Shown in pieces: positions 17,421 to 25,983 of a DNA stretch of 64,000 nt. Position numbers and translations under genes: made by a program. Where the stretch lies: the NCBI GenBank assembly GCA_001796335.1, contig MGMF01000025.1, positions 1 through 64,000 of the forward strand. The letters are read 5' to 3'. Position 1 is the stretch's first letter; every line of letters begins with the position of its first letter. The notes beneath the pieces are model-generated. The model had not been told where the DNA came from. It ran no database searches and saw nothing but the letters and a program-made list of their open reading frames with translations. This DNA is from Chloroflexi bacterium GWB2_49_20. Its GTDB lineage: Bacteria > Chloroflexota > Anaerolineae > Anaerolineales > Villigracilaceae.

Positions 17421-17714
17421 TCATCCGTTCATAGCCACGGGTTGGTAACCACTGGTTGCCAATGCCACCTGCAGCCAGGCAACAACTTCCTCATTGCTTG
17501 GAATGTGACCGGAACAGATCAATTTTTCGTTGATCACCAGGCTGGGCAGGAGCAGGTTGTGGGTATATTTCGCAATTTCTGTGCTGTCTTTGATCATATT
17601 GATTGTGATATCTGCGTCGGGGAACTGCGGGGATAGCTGGTTGATGGCCTGTTGAACAACACGCCATACCGAGTAACACACTGGAGTACGGTAGCAAAGA
17701 ATTTTTATTTCCAT
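17421..17714 (-). CDS. Thioredoxin-fold protein with a single active-site Cys
   Basis: This 97-residue protein resembles glutaredoxin-like thioredoxin-fold domains: first strand MEIKILCYRTPVC, helix with CYSVWRVVQQ, and a cis-Pro before LVINEKLICSGHIPS. Where CxxC is expected it has CYSV, so only the first Cys is present; another Cys lies six residues earlier (CYRTPVC). It may act as a monothiol carrier or simply bind a partner. It is wedged with gaps of 7 and 3 nt between the AGPS-like gene and glpD, and so is probably dedicated to those flavoenzymes. Confidence 0.75.
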   Translation of the reverse strand: MEIKILCYRTPVCYSVWRVVQQAINQLSPQFPDADITINMIKDSTEIAKYTHNLLLPSLVINEKLICSGHIPSNEEVVAWLQVALATSGYQPVAMNG

Positions 17715-17721
17715 AGTGTCA

Positions 17722-19323
17722 TCAATATTCGTCCGGTAACAATTTGCCGGGGTTAAGCAGACCTTGTGGGTCGAGCAGATCCCGCAGGGTTGTCAAAATA
17801 TCCATGCCGGGGGCGCCTTTTTCAGAAGCCAGGTAACCGGCATGGTCATAGCCAACACCATGTTGGTGGCTGATGGTGCCGTGGCGTTGCAGGATCACCT
17901 GGCTGGCTGCTGATTTTAAAATCCACCAGCGGCGTAATGTTTCGTCAGGATCTTCCGCCCGGCGGTACAGGTAGGTTACATACAGGCCGGCACCGTCTTT
18001 GTAAACATGGGATAGGTGTGCAAAAGCCAGCACACTTTCACCGCTCTCTGCCAGGCCATTCCGTAAACTTGTCAGGACTTCATGTGCACAATGCGGGATG
18101 CCTGACCAGGGCAAGGCGGTCTCCAGTGTGTCCAGGGCATAGCCTTGCTCCCAGAGTGTGTTGCGCAGGTAGGGTGAAAGGAAGCGGGATTTACGCCACA
18201 TCCTGCCGATGAGGGTACCGGTTGGCAGCCCGCCGTGGGTGCGAATGATCCGGGCGGCCTGCCGGTAAGCATAACGCACCAGACTCCGGCTGCCGGTCAG
18301 ACCAAAAATGAGCAGACAGCGCTGATCGTCATACTGGATCCAACCCAGGGCGCGCCTGGCCAACAGAACCAGGGCATCCTTGCCGGAGAGCGCCAGGGTG
18401 GTATCGGTTTCAAGGGCATTGCTGAGACGCAGCATGGAGACGGGTACACCTGCCTGGGCTATTTCGCGCACTGCATCTGAACCGGTTTCCCAGTCGTGGA
18501 AGAAGGCAGCCTGGAAGGTTTCTGTTTCAGGCAGGCGCTGGATGCGCACCGTGGCCTGGGTCAGGATGCCAAAACGACCTTCCGAGCCGAGTATGACCTG
18601 TTTGAGATCTGGACCGGCTGCCGAGGCCGGGTGAACGGGCATCTCCAATTCCCCCAGGAAGGTCTCCAGCACTCCGCCCGCAAACAGATTCTCGATGCGT
18701 CCATAGTGGTAGGACTGCTGGCCGCTGGAGCGGGTGGCAACCCAGCCGCCCAGGGTGGAATATTCGAAGGATTGGGGATAATGACCCAGTGTAAAACCTT
18801 TGCCTTGCAACAACATTTCGATATCCGGGCCGGAGATACCGGCTTCGAAAGTTGCCAGGTGACTGGTTTCATCCAGTTCAACCAGGTGGTTCATGCGGGA
18901 GAGATCAACTGTCAGGATGGGAGCAGTGCCGGGCAGGGGATTGATGTGACCGACCACGCTGGTGCCGCCACCATATGGGATCAACCGGGTGCCGGTCTGC
19001 CTCGAAAAATCCAGCAGTGTCTTCAGGTTGTCTTTGCATATCGGATAAGCCACACCATCTGGAAATTGGCCGATGCGGCCGGAGCGCAAAGCGATCCAAT
19101 CCGGCAAAGATTGGCCGCGCGCATGCAATAAACGATCCATGGACAGGTTGGATATCAGGGCATGATCAGGCAAACGGGAATCAGGAACGCTGGCGAGGGT
19201 CTCCTCCAGGCTTGCGTCTGGAAGAGACAAACCAGCCCCGATCTGTGTTTCAAGGTAATCTTTGGCAGAAGGGGGAAGAGGGTATAAGACACTTTCCTCT
19301 CCCCAGCCATTCCAGCGTCGCAT
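17722..19323 (-). CDS. FAD-binding oxidoreductase related to alkylglycerone-phosphate synthase (AGPS)
   Basis: This 533-residue flavoprotein belongs to the VAO/PCMH family. The FAD-binding core includes RLIPYGGGTSVVGHINPLPG and GHYPQSFEYSTLGGWVATRS, and the C-terminal cap ends with SHQHGVGYDH and LLDPQGLLNPGKLLP. The N-terminus RRWNGWGEESVLYPLP resembles AGPS rather than lactate or glycolate oxidases. AGPS makes the ether bond of ether lipids from acyl-dihydroxyacetone phosphate. Pairing with glpD, which makes dihydroxyacetone phosphate, supports a role in glycerol phosphate or ether-lipid metabolism, but a different hydroxyacid oxidation is possible. The start is supported by AAGGA. Confidence 0.85.
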   Translation of the reverse strand: MRRWNGWGEESVLYPLPPSAKDYLETQIGAGLSLPDASLEETLASVPDSRLPDHALISNLSMDRLLHARGQSLPDWIALRSGRIGQFPDGVAYPICKDNLKTLLDFSRQTGTRLIPYGGGTSVVGHINPLPGTAPILTVDLSRMNHLVELDETSHLATFEAGISGPDIEMLLQGKGFTLGHYPQSFEYSTLGGWVATRSSGQQSYHYGRIENLFAGGVLETFLGELEMPVHPASAAGPDLKQVILGSEGRFGILTQATVRIQRLPETETFQAAFFHDWETGSDAVREIAQAGVPVSMLRLSNALETDTTLALSGKDALVLLARRALGWIQYDDQRCLLIFGLTGSRSLVRYAYRQAARIIRTHGGLPTGTLIGRMWRKSRFLSPYLRNTLWEQGYALDTLETALPWSGIPHCAHEVLTSLRNGLAESGESVLAFAHLSHVYKDGAGLYVTYLYRRAEDPDETLRRWWILKSAASQVILQRHGTISHQHGVGYDHAGYLASEKGAPGMDILTTLRDLLDPQGLLNPGKLLPDEY

Positions 19324-19578
19324 GGGTTCCGTCCTTGATCAACCAAGTACCTGGTTCGAAACGAAGCTTGTATGCCCGACAAAGAACCTGATATGTTTGC
19401 GTACTATTTCACTATAATTGTACACATTTCATGCAGATTAAAATAGAGGACAGATGTCCATATACATTGTGTTAATTAGCACAATCTGTCTGACAGGGTT
19501 TACCGATATAATGGAATAAGGTACCATCTAAAAAGCGGGGTGCCCCCGAATTATTGAAGAGATACCTAAGGAGTATCC

Positions 19579-21417
19579 ATGAAGCGTTTATTATCAGGCA
19601 ATGAAGCCATTGCCTACGGCGCATGGGAGGCAGGTGTAATGGTGGCCTCCGCCTACCCTGGCACGCCCAGCACAGAGATCCTGGAACACCTGGCCCGTTT
19701 TCCCGGGGTGTATGCGGAATGGGCACCCAATGAAAAAGTTGCCCTGGATGTTGCCATCGGTGCGGCCTATGCCGGGCGGCGCTCCCTGGCCGCAATGAAG
19801 CATGTGGGTGTCAATGTGGCTGCCGACGCTTTGTTCTATGCTGCCATGACGGGCACTGAAGCCGGGCTGGTGCTGGTTTCCGCAGATGACCCGGCCATGC
19901 ACTCTTCCCAAAACGAACAGGACAACCGCCAGTTTGCCCGCTTTGCACGCCTGCCCTGCCTGGAGCCTGCTGACAGCCAGGAAGCCAAAGACTTGACCCA
20001 GGCGGCATTTGATCTCAGCGAGCAATTTGATACGCCGGTGATGCTGCGGGTTACCACGCGCATCTGCCACACCAGCACGTTGACCGAAGTAGGCACACGC
20101 CGGGAATACCCCACCCGGATTGAAAAATACCCCCGCAACCCCAAAAAATATGTGATGGTGCCAGCCAATGCGCGCGGCCGTCACCCGGTCATTGAACAAA
20201 GAATCCTCGACCTGGCGCAATTCAGCGAAACCTTTGTTCCCAACCGGATGGAGATGCGCTCCACTTCACTGGGTATCATCACCGCAGGGGTGGCTTACCA
20301 GTATGCGCGCGAAGTCTTCCCGGAGGCCAGCATCCTCAAGCTGGGGATGGTCTACCCACTGCCGGTCGGATTGATCCGCAAGTTTGCCAGCCGCCTCGAG
20401 CGGTTGATCGTTCTCGAAGAACTGGATCCCTTCATTGAAGAGCAGGTGCGCCTGATGGGCATCCAACTCTACACTCCGGCGGATGCCCCCGACTACAGCC
20501 CCAATGCCAAGCTCATCTTTCCCATCACCGGTGAACTGGACCCCGATGTGGTGTATCTGGCGTCCTCCAGGGCCGGACTGATCGATGTACCTGTTCCAGG
20601 CAAGTCAAAGGGAAAAATTGACCCCGGACTGGCGCTGCCCGGACGCCCACCTGTGCTATGTGCGGGCTGTCCGCACCGCAGTACCCTGTATATCCTGCAT
20701 AAATTAGGGCTGCCGATCAATGGCGATATCGGCTGTTACACCCTGGGTGTGACCCCGCCCCTGAATGCCATTGACACCTGCGGCTGCATGGGTGCCAGCA
20801 TTGGCGTGGCACATGGCGCCTGTGTGGCAGGCGACAATGAGCGGCACTTTGCCGTGCTGGGTGATTCCACCTTCTTTCATACCGGCATGCCGGCCTTATT
20901 GAATGTTGCTTACAACCGCAGCAATGTCATCACCATTATCATGGATAACCGTATCACTGGTATGACCGGTCACCAGGAGAACCCCGGCACCGGGCTGACC
21001 CTGCAGCAAAAGGAAACCGTGACCATCGAACTGGAACCTTTGGTGCGCGCCCTGGGTATTGAGCGCGTGCTGACATTGGATGCCTACGATGTTGAAGCCA
21101 TCGAAAAAACGCTCAAAGCCTGGGTCAAAGAAGACGGTCCGGGCGTATTGATCACCCGGCACGCCTGTGCCCTGCTGCCTGGGGAACGCCGGGGTTGGAT
21201 GACCTTGAAAGTCATCGAAGAGCAATGTAATGGCTGCACAATCTGCTTCCGGATCGGCTGCCCGGCCATCTTGAAATCGGAGAAGGTGGACCCCAAGTAC
21301 AACCGTCCACTGGCACAGATCGATCCGTTGATGTGCACCGGCTGTGAGATCTGTGCCCGGGTTTGCCCACGCGATGCCATCCCAACCCGTGAACAGATTC
21401 TGGAACAGGAGGCCTGA
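19579..21417 (+). CDS. iorA: Indolepyruvate:ferredoxin oxidoreductase, alpha subunit
   Basis: This 612-residue subunit uses thiamine diphosphate to decarboxylate aryl pyruvates from aromatic amino acids, giving aryl-acetyl-CoA and reduced ferredoxin. The N-terminal pyrimidine-binding domain starts LLSGNEAIAYGAWEAGVMVASAYPGTPSTEI. The TPP pyrophosphate domain has GDIGCYTLGV, GDSTFFHTGMPALLNVAYN and MDNRITGMTGHQENPG. Two ferredoxin-type clusters end the protein (CNGCTICFRIGCP and CTGCEICARVCP); the first is a non-standard CxxCxxxxxxC pattern. AAGGAG precedes the ATG. Confidence 0.94.
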   Translation: MKRLLSGNEAIAYGAWEAGVMVASAYPGTPSTEILEHLARFPGVYAEWAPNEKVALDVAIGAAYAGRRSLAAMKHVGVNVAADALFYAAMTGTEAGLVLVSADDPAMHSSQNEQDNRQFARFARLPCLEPADSQEAKDLTQAAFDLSEQFDTPVMLRVTTRICHTSTLTEVGTRREYPTRIEKYPRNPKKYVMVPANARGRHPVIEQRILDLAQFSETFVPNRMEMRSTSLGIITAGVAYQYAREVFPEASILKLGMVYPLPVGLIRKFASRLERLIVLEELDPFIEEQVRLMGIQLYTPADAPDYSPNAKLIFPITGELDPDVVYLASSRAGLIDVPVPGKSKGKIDPGLALPGRPPVLCAGCPHRSTLYILHKLGLPINGDIGCYTLGVTPPLNAIDTCGCMGASIGVAHGACVAGDNERHFAVLGDSTFFHTGMPALLNVAYNRSNVITIIMDNRITGMTGHQENPGTGLTLQQKETVTIELEPLVRALGIERVLTLDAYDVEAIEKTLKAWVKEDGPGVLITRHACALLPGERRGWMTLKVIEEQCNGCTICFRIGCPAILKSEKVDPKYNRPLAQIDPLMCTGCEICARVCPRDAIPTREQILEQEA

Positions 21418-21418
21418 G

Positions 21419-22018
21419 ATGAGCACACAAAAGATGAACTTTATGCTGGTGGGCGTGGGCGGGCAGGGTACCCTGCTGGCCAGTGACATCCTGGCGGATC
21501 TGGGCGTCCGGCTGGGGTTTGATGCCAAGAAAGCCGAGATCCACGGCATGGCGCAGCGCGGCGGCAGTGTGACCTCCTTCGTGCGCTGGGACAGGCAAGT
21601 TTTTTCCCCCATCATCCCCAGGGGTGAGGTGGACATCCTGGTGGCATTTGAAAAATTGGAAGCCCTGCGTTACCTGGAACACTTAAAACCCGGCGGCATG
21701 CTGCTGGTCAATGCCCAGGTCATCGAGCCGATCACGGTCAAGGCGGGCGATGCCAAATATCCCCCGGCAGCCGAGATGCAAGCTGCTTTTGAGAGAGCCG
21801 CCAGCCGGGTGTGCTGGGTGGATGGTTTGTTGCTGGCCGAACAGGCTGGCGAGGCGCGTACTGCCAATGTGGTCATTTTGGGAGCTCTTTCCGCACTGCT
21901 GGACACACCGGCAGAATCCTGGCTGGATGCGGTGCAGGCACATGTGCCTGCCAGGGCAGTTGAGGTCAACCGCAAGGCTTTCATGCTCGGGCGGGAGAAT
22001 ATCCTGGTGGAGGCCTAA
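21419..22018 (+). CDS. iorB: Indolepyruvate:ferredoxin oxidoreductase, beta subunit
   Basis: This 199-residue gamma-domain subunit binds CoA and completes the IorAB enzyme. It starts MSTQKMNFMLVGVGGQGTLLASDILA, the family hallmark GVGGQG, followed by HGMAQRGGSVTSFVRW. The ATG is 1 nt after the iorA stop, with AGGAGG inside the end of iorA, so translation is coupled. A longer in-frame start exists within iorA but would add residues that the family lacks. Confidence 0.93.
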   Translation: MSTQKMNFMLVGVGGQGTLLASDILADLGVRLGFDAKKAEIHGMAQRGGSVTSFVRWDRQVFSPIIPRGEVDILVAFEKLEALRYLEHLKPGGMLLVNAQVIEPITVKAGDAKYPPAAEMQAAFERAASRVCWVDGLLLAEQAGEARTANVVILGALSALLDTPAESWLDAVQAHVPARAVEVNRKAFMLGRENILVEA

Positions 22019-22084
22019 CGCAAGTTACCGCATCCAAGTAGTGACAAAACAGCGCTGTGCTACTACCAGGATAATGGTTTTGAC

Positions 22085-22651
22085 ATGACAGAATTTAAAC
22101 CAATTTTCATACCTACCAAACGCCTGACCCTACGATTCCTGGGCGAAGCAGACCTGCCGGCGCTCTATGAACTGTATTCCCACCCGGATGTGATGCGCTA
22201 TTGGAGTTCGCCCGCCTGGACGGATATTGCCCAGGCTCAGCAGATGCTGAAGGTTACACAGGAAGGCTATCTCACCGGGAGTGTGCTTCAACTGGGGATC
22301 GAACGGAATGCTGACCATGTATTCTTGGGAACGTGCAGCCTGTTTCAATTTCATGTCGCCAGCCGCCGGGCTGAGATGGGCTATGCCTTGAGCCGCCCCT
22401 ATTGGGGATCAGGCTATATGCACGAAGCCCTGCAGGTGTTCCTGGGTTATGCCTTCCAAACCCTGGACATTAATCGCGTGGAAGCCGATATTGACCCCCG
22501 CAACCGGGCTTCCGCCAAAACGCTCGAACGGCTTGGTTTTCAGAAGGAAGGTCACCTGCGCGAGCGCTGGATCGTGAATGACGAGGTCTCGGACACCTGG
22601 CTGTACGGCCTGCTGCGCCGAGAGTGGCAGGAATGTTCCAACAAGGGCTGA
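22085..22651 (+). CDS. GNAT acetyltransferase, RimJ/RimL-like
   Basis: This 188-residue protein begins with RLTLRFLGEADLPALYELYSHPDV, the usual RimJ/RimL-type start, and has GYALSRPYWGSGYMHEALQVFLGYAF and VEADIDPRNRASAKTLERLGF as acetyl-CoA site motifs. Members acetylate ribosomal protein N-termini, amino acids or antibiotics; the substrate here is unknown. The ribosome site is weak (AGGAT, 13 nt before ATG). It follows iorB by 66 nt, in the same direction. Confidence 0.85.
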   Translation: MTEFKPIFIPTKRLTLRFLGEADLPALYELYSHPDVMRYWSSPAWTDIAQAQQMLKVTQEGYLTGSVLQLGIERNADHVFLGTCSLFQFHVASRRAEMGYALSRPYWGSGYMHEALQVFLGYAFQTLDINRVEADIDPRNRASAKTLERLGFQKEGHLRERWIVNDEVSDTWLYGLLRREWQECSNKG

Positions 22652-22684
22652 CCCTGGATTAATAACTCACCTTACGCAAAACAT

Positions 22685-22731
22685 CCCGAAGATTTGCTTG
22701 CAACGGGGGTGTTTCGCAAAAACTTCGGAAG
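22685..22731. repeat. Dispersed hairpin repeat, family 2 (copy 1)
   Basis: CCCGAAGATTTGC at the left and GCAAAAACTTCGG at the right form imperfect inverted ends around GGGGGTG. The copy at 57118-57178 shares GGGGGTG-TTCGCAAAA-CTTCGG. It lies between convergent genes and could serve as terminator for both. Confidence 0.55.
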
Positions 22732-22743
22732 TCAGGTTTATAT

Positions 22744-23433
22744 TTAACCAATAGGCGAAGAAGACCAGCGCTTTTTGCGCTGCAGGCGTTGTTCGCTTAC
22801 AAGCGCCAGGGCATGGATACTTTCCATTAAGCGCTGTGCGACCGTGCGGACATGCTCGTGGTCTTCACAATCCCCTTCATACTGGACAGGCTTGCCAACC
22901 GTAACCACGTAAGGGCCGCGCAGGTACCACCAGGCGGTGGTCTGCTTGCCGCTGATGCCGGAGGTGATGCGGGTGCTGCGTGATCGCAGCAGGGAAATGC
23001 CCACCGGGATGACCGGAACACCCGTTTCCAATGCCAGGCGAGCCGCCCCGGAGCGCGGTGCATGGAAACCACCCTCGTGCGGGCTGATGAGTCCCTCAGG
23101 AAAGATCGCCACGGCACGTCCGGCAGCCATCATCTGGCGGGCTTTATCCAGGGTGACCTTCCCTTGCCCGGGTGAGACCGAGATCTGGTGCAGAAAACGC
23201 ATATAGGAACCCAGAACTGGCACCGAAAAGGCACTCTCGGTGATACACACGCTGACCGGCTGGCGGGAAACCAGGTGAATGAGAAATGGGTCTGTGGCAC
23301 TGGGGTGGTTGGCTGCAAAGATCTTCGGGCCGGATGGCAGGGCATCCTGCCATTGGATGTCAATGTTAAGCATCAGGCGGGCGTAAAGGCGTATAAACCC
23401 TGTGCTGAGCTTGTAAATTAAACTTTTGATCAA
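22744..23433 (-). CDS. plsC: 1-acyl-sn-glycerol-3-phosphate acyltransferase-like (PlsC family)
   Basis: This 229-residue membrane-associated acyltransferase has the catalytic HxxxxD as ANHPSATDPF, then GKVTLDKARQMM and the acceptor-binding motif AIFPEGLIS, with GAARLALETGVPVIPVGI as block III-IV. It would acylate lysophosphatidate in phospholipid synthesis. The TTG at 23433 is chosen because GAGG lies 8 nt upstream and the N-terminus IKSLIYKLSTGFIRLYARLML is a plausible membrane helix; a start further in would lose it. Confidence 0.88.
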   Translation of the reverse strand: MIKSLIYKLSTGFIRLYARLMLNIDIQWQDALPSGPKIFAANHPSATDPFLIHLVSRQPVSVCITESAFSVPVLGSYMRFLHQISVSPGQGKVTLDKARQMMAAGRAVAIFPEGLISPHEGGFHAPRSGAARLALETGVPVIPVGISLLRSRSTRITSGISGKQTTAWWYLRGPYVVTVGKPVQYEGDCEDHEHVRTVAQRLMESIHALALVSEQRLQRKKRWSSSPIG

Positions 23434-23749
23434 TAGATCAGCCTCACTTCCTTGCAGAGATCTTGTGCAGGAATTTTGTTTAAGAATATAAGTTGTAATT
23501 CTACAGTAGTAACCCCCTTGTGAAGTTAACGTTATGCTTCCATTTTTTTATTATTCACGTGCCCGCCGCCAGGAGAATTATTGAAATGCCAGAAAAAACG
23601 CGCAGCCACACCAATATAAAGCCCGCGTAATAAGTGTTCTTTTTTCTCCATGCCTGACAGACAAACAGGCAGATGGTTAGTCTTTATTTACAAAATCGGG
23701 TTAATGCATATAATTGTTATTGATAAAACTTGCAATAAGGAAAATTAAT
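23434..23749. other. Divergent regulatory region plsC / fur-like gene
   Basis: This 316-nt gap contains TATAAT (23709-23714), a likely -10 element for the Fur-family gene, without a clear -35. The inverted repeat TTATTG (23717-23722) and CAATAA (23733-23738) lies directly downstream, next to the ribosome site, and could be the regulator's own operator. TGCCTG (23651-23656) pairs with CAGGCA (23666-23671). No gene was seen. Confidence 0.4.
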
Positions 23750-24175
23750 ATGACTTGTACCATGCACCGCACCCAGGAACTGCGCAAGCGCGGTTTTCGC
23801 ATGACCCCTCAGCGCCAAACAATTTTGCAGATATTGCACGATGCCAGCGGGCATCACTCGCCAGCAGATATCCATGCGCGTGCCAGCCTGAACATCCCCG
23901 GGCTGACCGAGACAACCGTTTACCGTACCCTGGACTTCCTGGTACAAAACGGGATGATCAACCCGGCGCAGAGTGCCAGCGGGCACCTGGTGTATGAAAT
24001 AGCCAGGCATAACCACCATCACATCATTTGTCGTTCCTGCGGTGGGAGCGTAGAGATAGAACACACCTTGCTGCAAGAACTGTATCAGCAGTTGGAAACA
24101 CACAGCGGTTACCTTATGACTGCCAGCCATGTAACATTCTTCGGGCTGTGCCAAGTCTGCCAGAGTAGCACATAA
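23750..24175 (+). CDS. Fur-family metal-dependent regulator
   Basis: This 141-residue repressor has the winged-helix DNA-binding domain (RMTPQRQTILQILHDASGHHSPADI and TETTVYRTLDFLVQNGMI). The dimerisation domain has the metal ligands HNHHHIICRSCG and a second pair in FGLCQVC, giving the structural four-Cys zinc site. It is followed after 16 nt by cbiM, so it likely controls the cobalt/nickel transporter and may be a Nur- or Zur-like member; the sensed metal cannot be told. The ATG at 23750 is preceded by AAGGA. Confidence 0.9.
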   Translation: MTCTMHRTQELRKRGFRMTPQRQTILQILHDASGHHSPADIHARASLNIPGLTETTVYRTLDFLVQNGMINPAQSASGHLVYEIARHNHHHIICRSCGGSVEIEHTLLQELYQQLETHSGYLMTASHVTFFGLCQVCQSST

Positions 24176-24191
24176 CATAAGGTCTCTTGTG

Positions 24192-25145
24192 ATGTATTCT
24201 CCTGTTCAACCCATGCATATTCCGGATGGATTTCTCTCCACCCTGGTTTCGATCGTCTTCTGGGTGATCTCGATAGTGGTGCTTGGCTATGCCTTGAAGC
24301 GCGTTGGCAAGGACCTGGGTGAACGCCAGATGCCACTGATGGGAGTCCTGGCAGCAGCCATTTTTGCCGGGCAGATGCTCAACTTTTCGGTGGCAGGTGG
24401 TACCTCCGGGCATCTGTTGGGGGCAACTCTTGCCACCATCCTGCTTGGCCCCTGGGCTGCCATGATCGTCATGACCAGCGTAGCCAGCATTCAGGCACTC
24501 ATCTTCCAGGACGGCGGATTGCTGGCCCTGGGAGCCAACCTGTTCAACATGGCGGTCATCGGCGTAATGGTTTCCTACTTCACCTATACCAGTGTTCAAA
24601 AACTTGCCCGCGGCAAGGCGTGGGGTATTTTTACCGGCGGAGCTCTGGCAGCCTGGACCTCGATCGTGATTGCCTCGCTGGCTGCGGCTTTGCAACTGGC
24701 GCTTTCAGGCACTTCACCGGCCAACATCGCTGTCCCAGCTATGGGCGGGATCCACATGATCATCGGTCTTGGCGAGGGACTCATCACCTTTGGTGCGCTG
24801 GCCTTCCTGTATGCCACCCGGCGTGACCTGTTCCACGTCGGTGAAGCCGCTCCCAAGGGCAGCAAAGCCATCTGGGTTGGCGGGCTGGCCATTGCGGCCC
24901 TGCTGGCAGTCCTTTCACCCCTGGCTTCCACCCATCCGGATGGGTTGGAATGGGTAGCCGGGCAAAAGGGTTTCCTTGAAGCCGCCCGTGCCCCGCTCTA
25001 TAACCTCGTCCCCAATTACGTCTTCCCCGGCATCTCGAATGGCTCCCTGGCAACCATCGTAGCGGGCATCATTGGTGTGGTGCTGGTTTTTGCTGTAGCG
25101 CTGGGAGTGGCCTACCTGCGTCGCGGCCGAAAACGATCCAAATGA
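24192..25145 (+). CDS. cbiM: Cobalt/nickel ECF transporter substrate-binding subunit (CbiM, fused CbiN-like domain)
   Basis: This membrane protein of about 317 residues is the S component that binds Co2+ or Ni2+. The motif MHIPDGFLS is the family N-terminus, where Met1 and His2 of the mature chain take part in metal binding. Here a ribosome site (AAGG, 9 nt spacing) points to an ATG 7 codons earlier, so either the ATG at 24213 is used or the extra residues are removed. About seven hydrophobic segments follow. Residues after about 215 contain HPDGLEWVAGQKG, the PDGLE domain of CbiN/NikN, so M and N components are fused. It is co-directional with cbiQ and cbiO. Confidence 0.9.
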   Translation: MYSPVQPMHIPDGFLSTLVSIVFWVISIVVLGYALKRVGKDLGERQMPLMGVLAAAIFAGQMLNFSVAGGTSGHLLGATLATILLGPWAAMIVMTSVASIQALIFQDGGLLALGANLFNMAVIGVMVSYFTYTSVQKLARGKAWGIFTGGALAAWTSIVIASLAAALQLALSGTSPANIAVPAMGGIHMIIGLGEGLITFGALAFLYATRRDLFHVGEAAPKGSKAIWVGGLAIAALLAVLSPLASTHPDGLEWVAGQKGFLEAARAPLYNLVPNYVFPGISNGSLATIVAGIIGVVLVFAVALGVAYLRRGRKRSK

Positions 25146-25172
25146 TAGCTTGAGCATAAGCATATTTAAAGA

Positions 25173-25979
25173 ATGCACATCCATTTTCTTGACCCTTACC
25201 GGCCGCTTACCAGTCCGATCCACGCTCTGGATGCACGCATTAAATTCGTTCTGACGGTGGCCTTCATCCTGACTGCCTCATTAACGCCCAATGCAGCCTG
25301 GCCTGTCTACATTCTTCTGCTGGCTGTGGTGCTTTCAGTCGAGATCCTGTCTGGCCTGGGCATTGGTTATGTATTGAAGCGCGCCGTTCTGGCCCTGCCA
25401 TTTGCACTGGCAGCACTTCCGGTTATTTTTACCATCAAGGGCCAGATGCTCTTCAGCCTGCCAATCGGCTCCTGGATATTTACTGCTTCTGTTGAGGGGC
25501 TGGAACGTTTTGTGAGTGTGGCGTTTAAATCCTGGCTCTCGATCCAGGCTGCCATCGTACTGGCTGCATCCACCCAGTTCCCGGAGTTGCTGCAAGCCAT
25601 GCGGGCAGTGGGCATCCCGCGCCTGCTGGTGGGAATGTTTGGGCTGATGTGGCGCTACCTGTTCGTGCTGGTTGACGAGGCTCTGCGCCTCATGCGCGCC
25701 CGGACGGCGCGTTCCGGTCACAGTGGGGAGGCCGGCAAGCGCTCCGGGGGAAGTGTAGCCTGGCGGGCACGCATGACCGGAGGGTTGGCAGGCAACCTTT
25801 TCCTGCGGGCTTTCGAACGCAGTGACCGCATCTATGTCGCCATGTTGTCGCGTGGTTACGATGGCGAGGTACGCACCCTGCCACTCCCACCGTTCACCAG
25901 CCTGAATTGGGTATCCCTGGCAGCAGGGCTGGTTTTACTCACACTTTTACTTTTATTTGGAATCTTTTTCTGGGGTTAA
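25173..25979 (+). CDS. cbiQ: ECF transporter transmembrane coupling subunit CbiQ
   Basis: This 268-residue T component links the substrate subunit to the ATPases. It has about five or six hydrophobic segments, starting DPYRPLTSPIHALDARIKF. The coupling helices carry the two Ala-Arg type motifs, LMRARTARSG and YVAMLSRGYDG, which contact the ATPase grooves. It lies 27 nt after cbiM and ends 4 nt before the cbiO start. Its ribosome site is weak, so translation may depend on cbiM. Confidence 0.9.
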   Translation: MHIHFLDPYRPLTSPIHALDARIKFVLTVAFILTASLTPNAAWPVYILLLAVVLSVEILSGLGIGYVLKRAVLALPFALAALPVIFTIKGQMLFSLPIGSWIFTASVEGLERFVSVAFKSWLSIQAAIVLAASTQFPELLQAMRAVGIPRLLVGMFGLMWRYLFVLVDEALRLMRARTARSGHSGEAGKRSGGSVAWRARMTGGLAGNLFLRAFERSDRIYVAMLSRGYDGEVRTLPLPPFTSLNWVSLAAGLVLLTLLLLFGIFFWG

Positions 25980-25983
25980 TGAC

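Noticed and set aside
17421-17714. A second selenoprotein in the thioredoxin-fold gene
   Set aside because: The gene is complete without an internal TGA; its active site is simply CYSV rather than CxxC.
19505-19512. TATAAT-like -10 for iorA
   Set aside because: The only -35-like sequence (CTGACA) lies 11 nt upstream, which is too close; no promoter is claimed.
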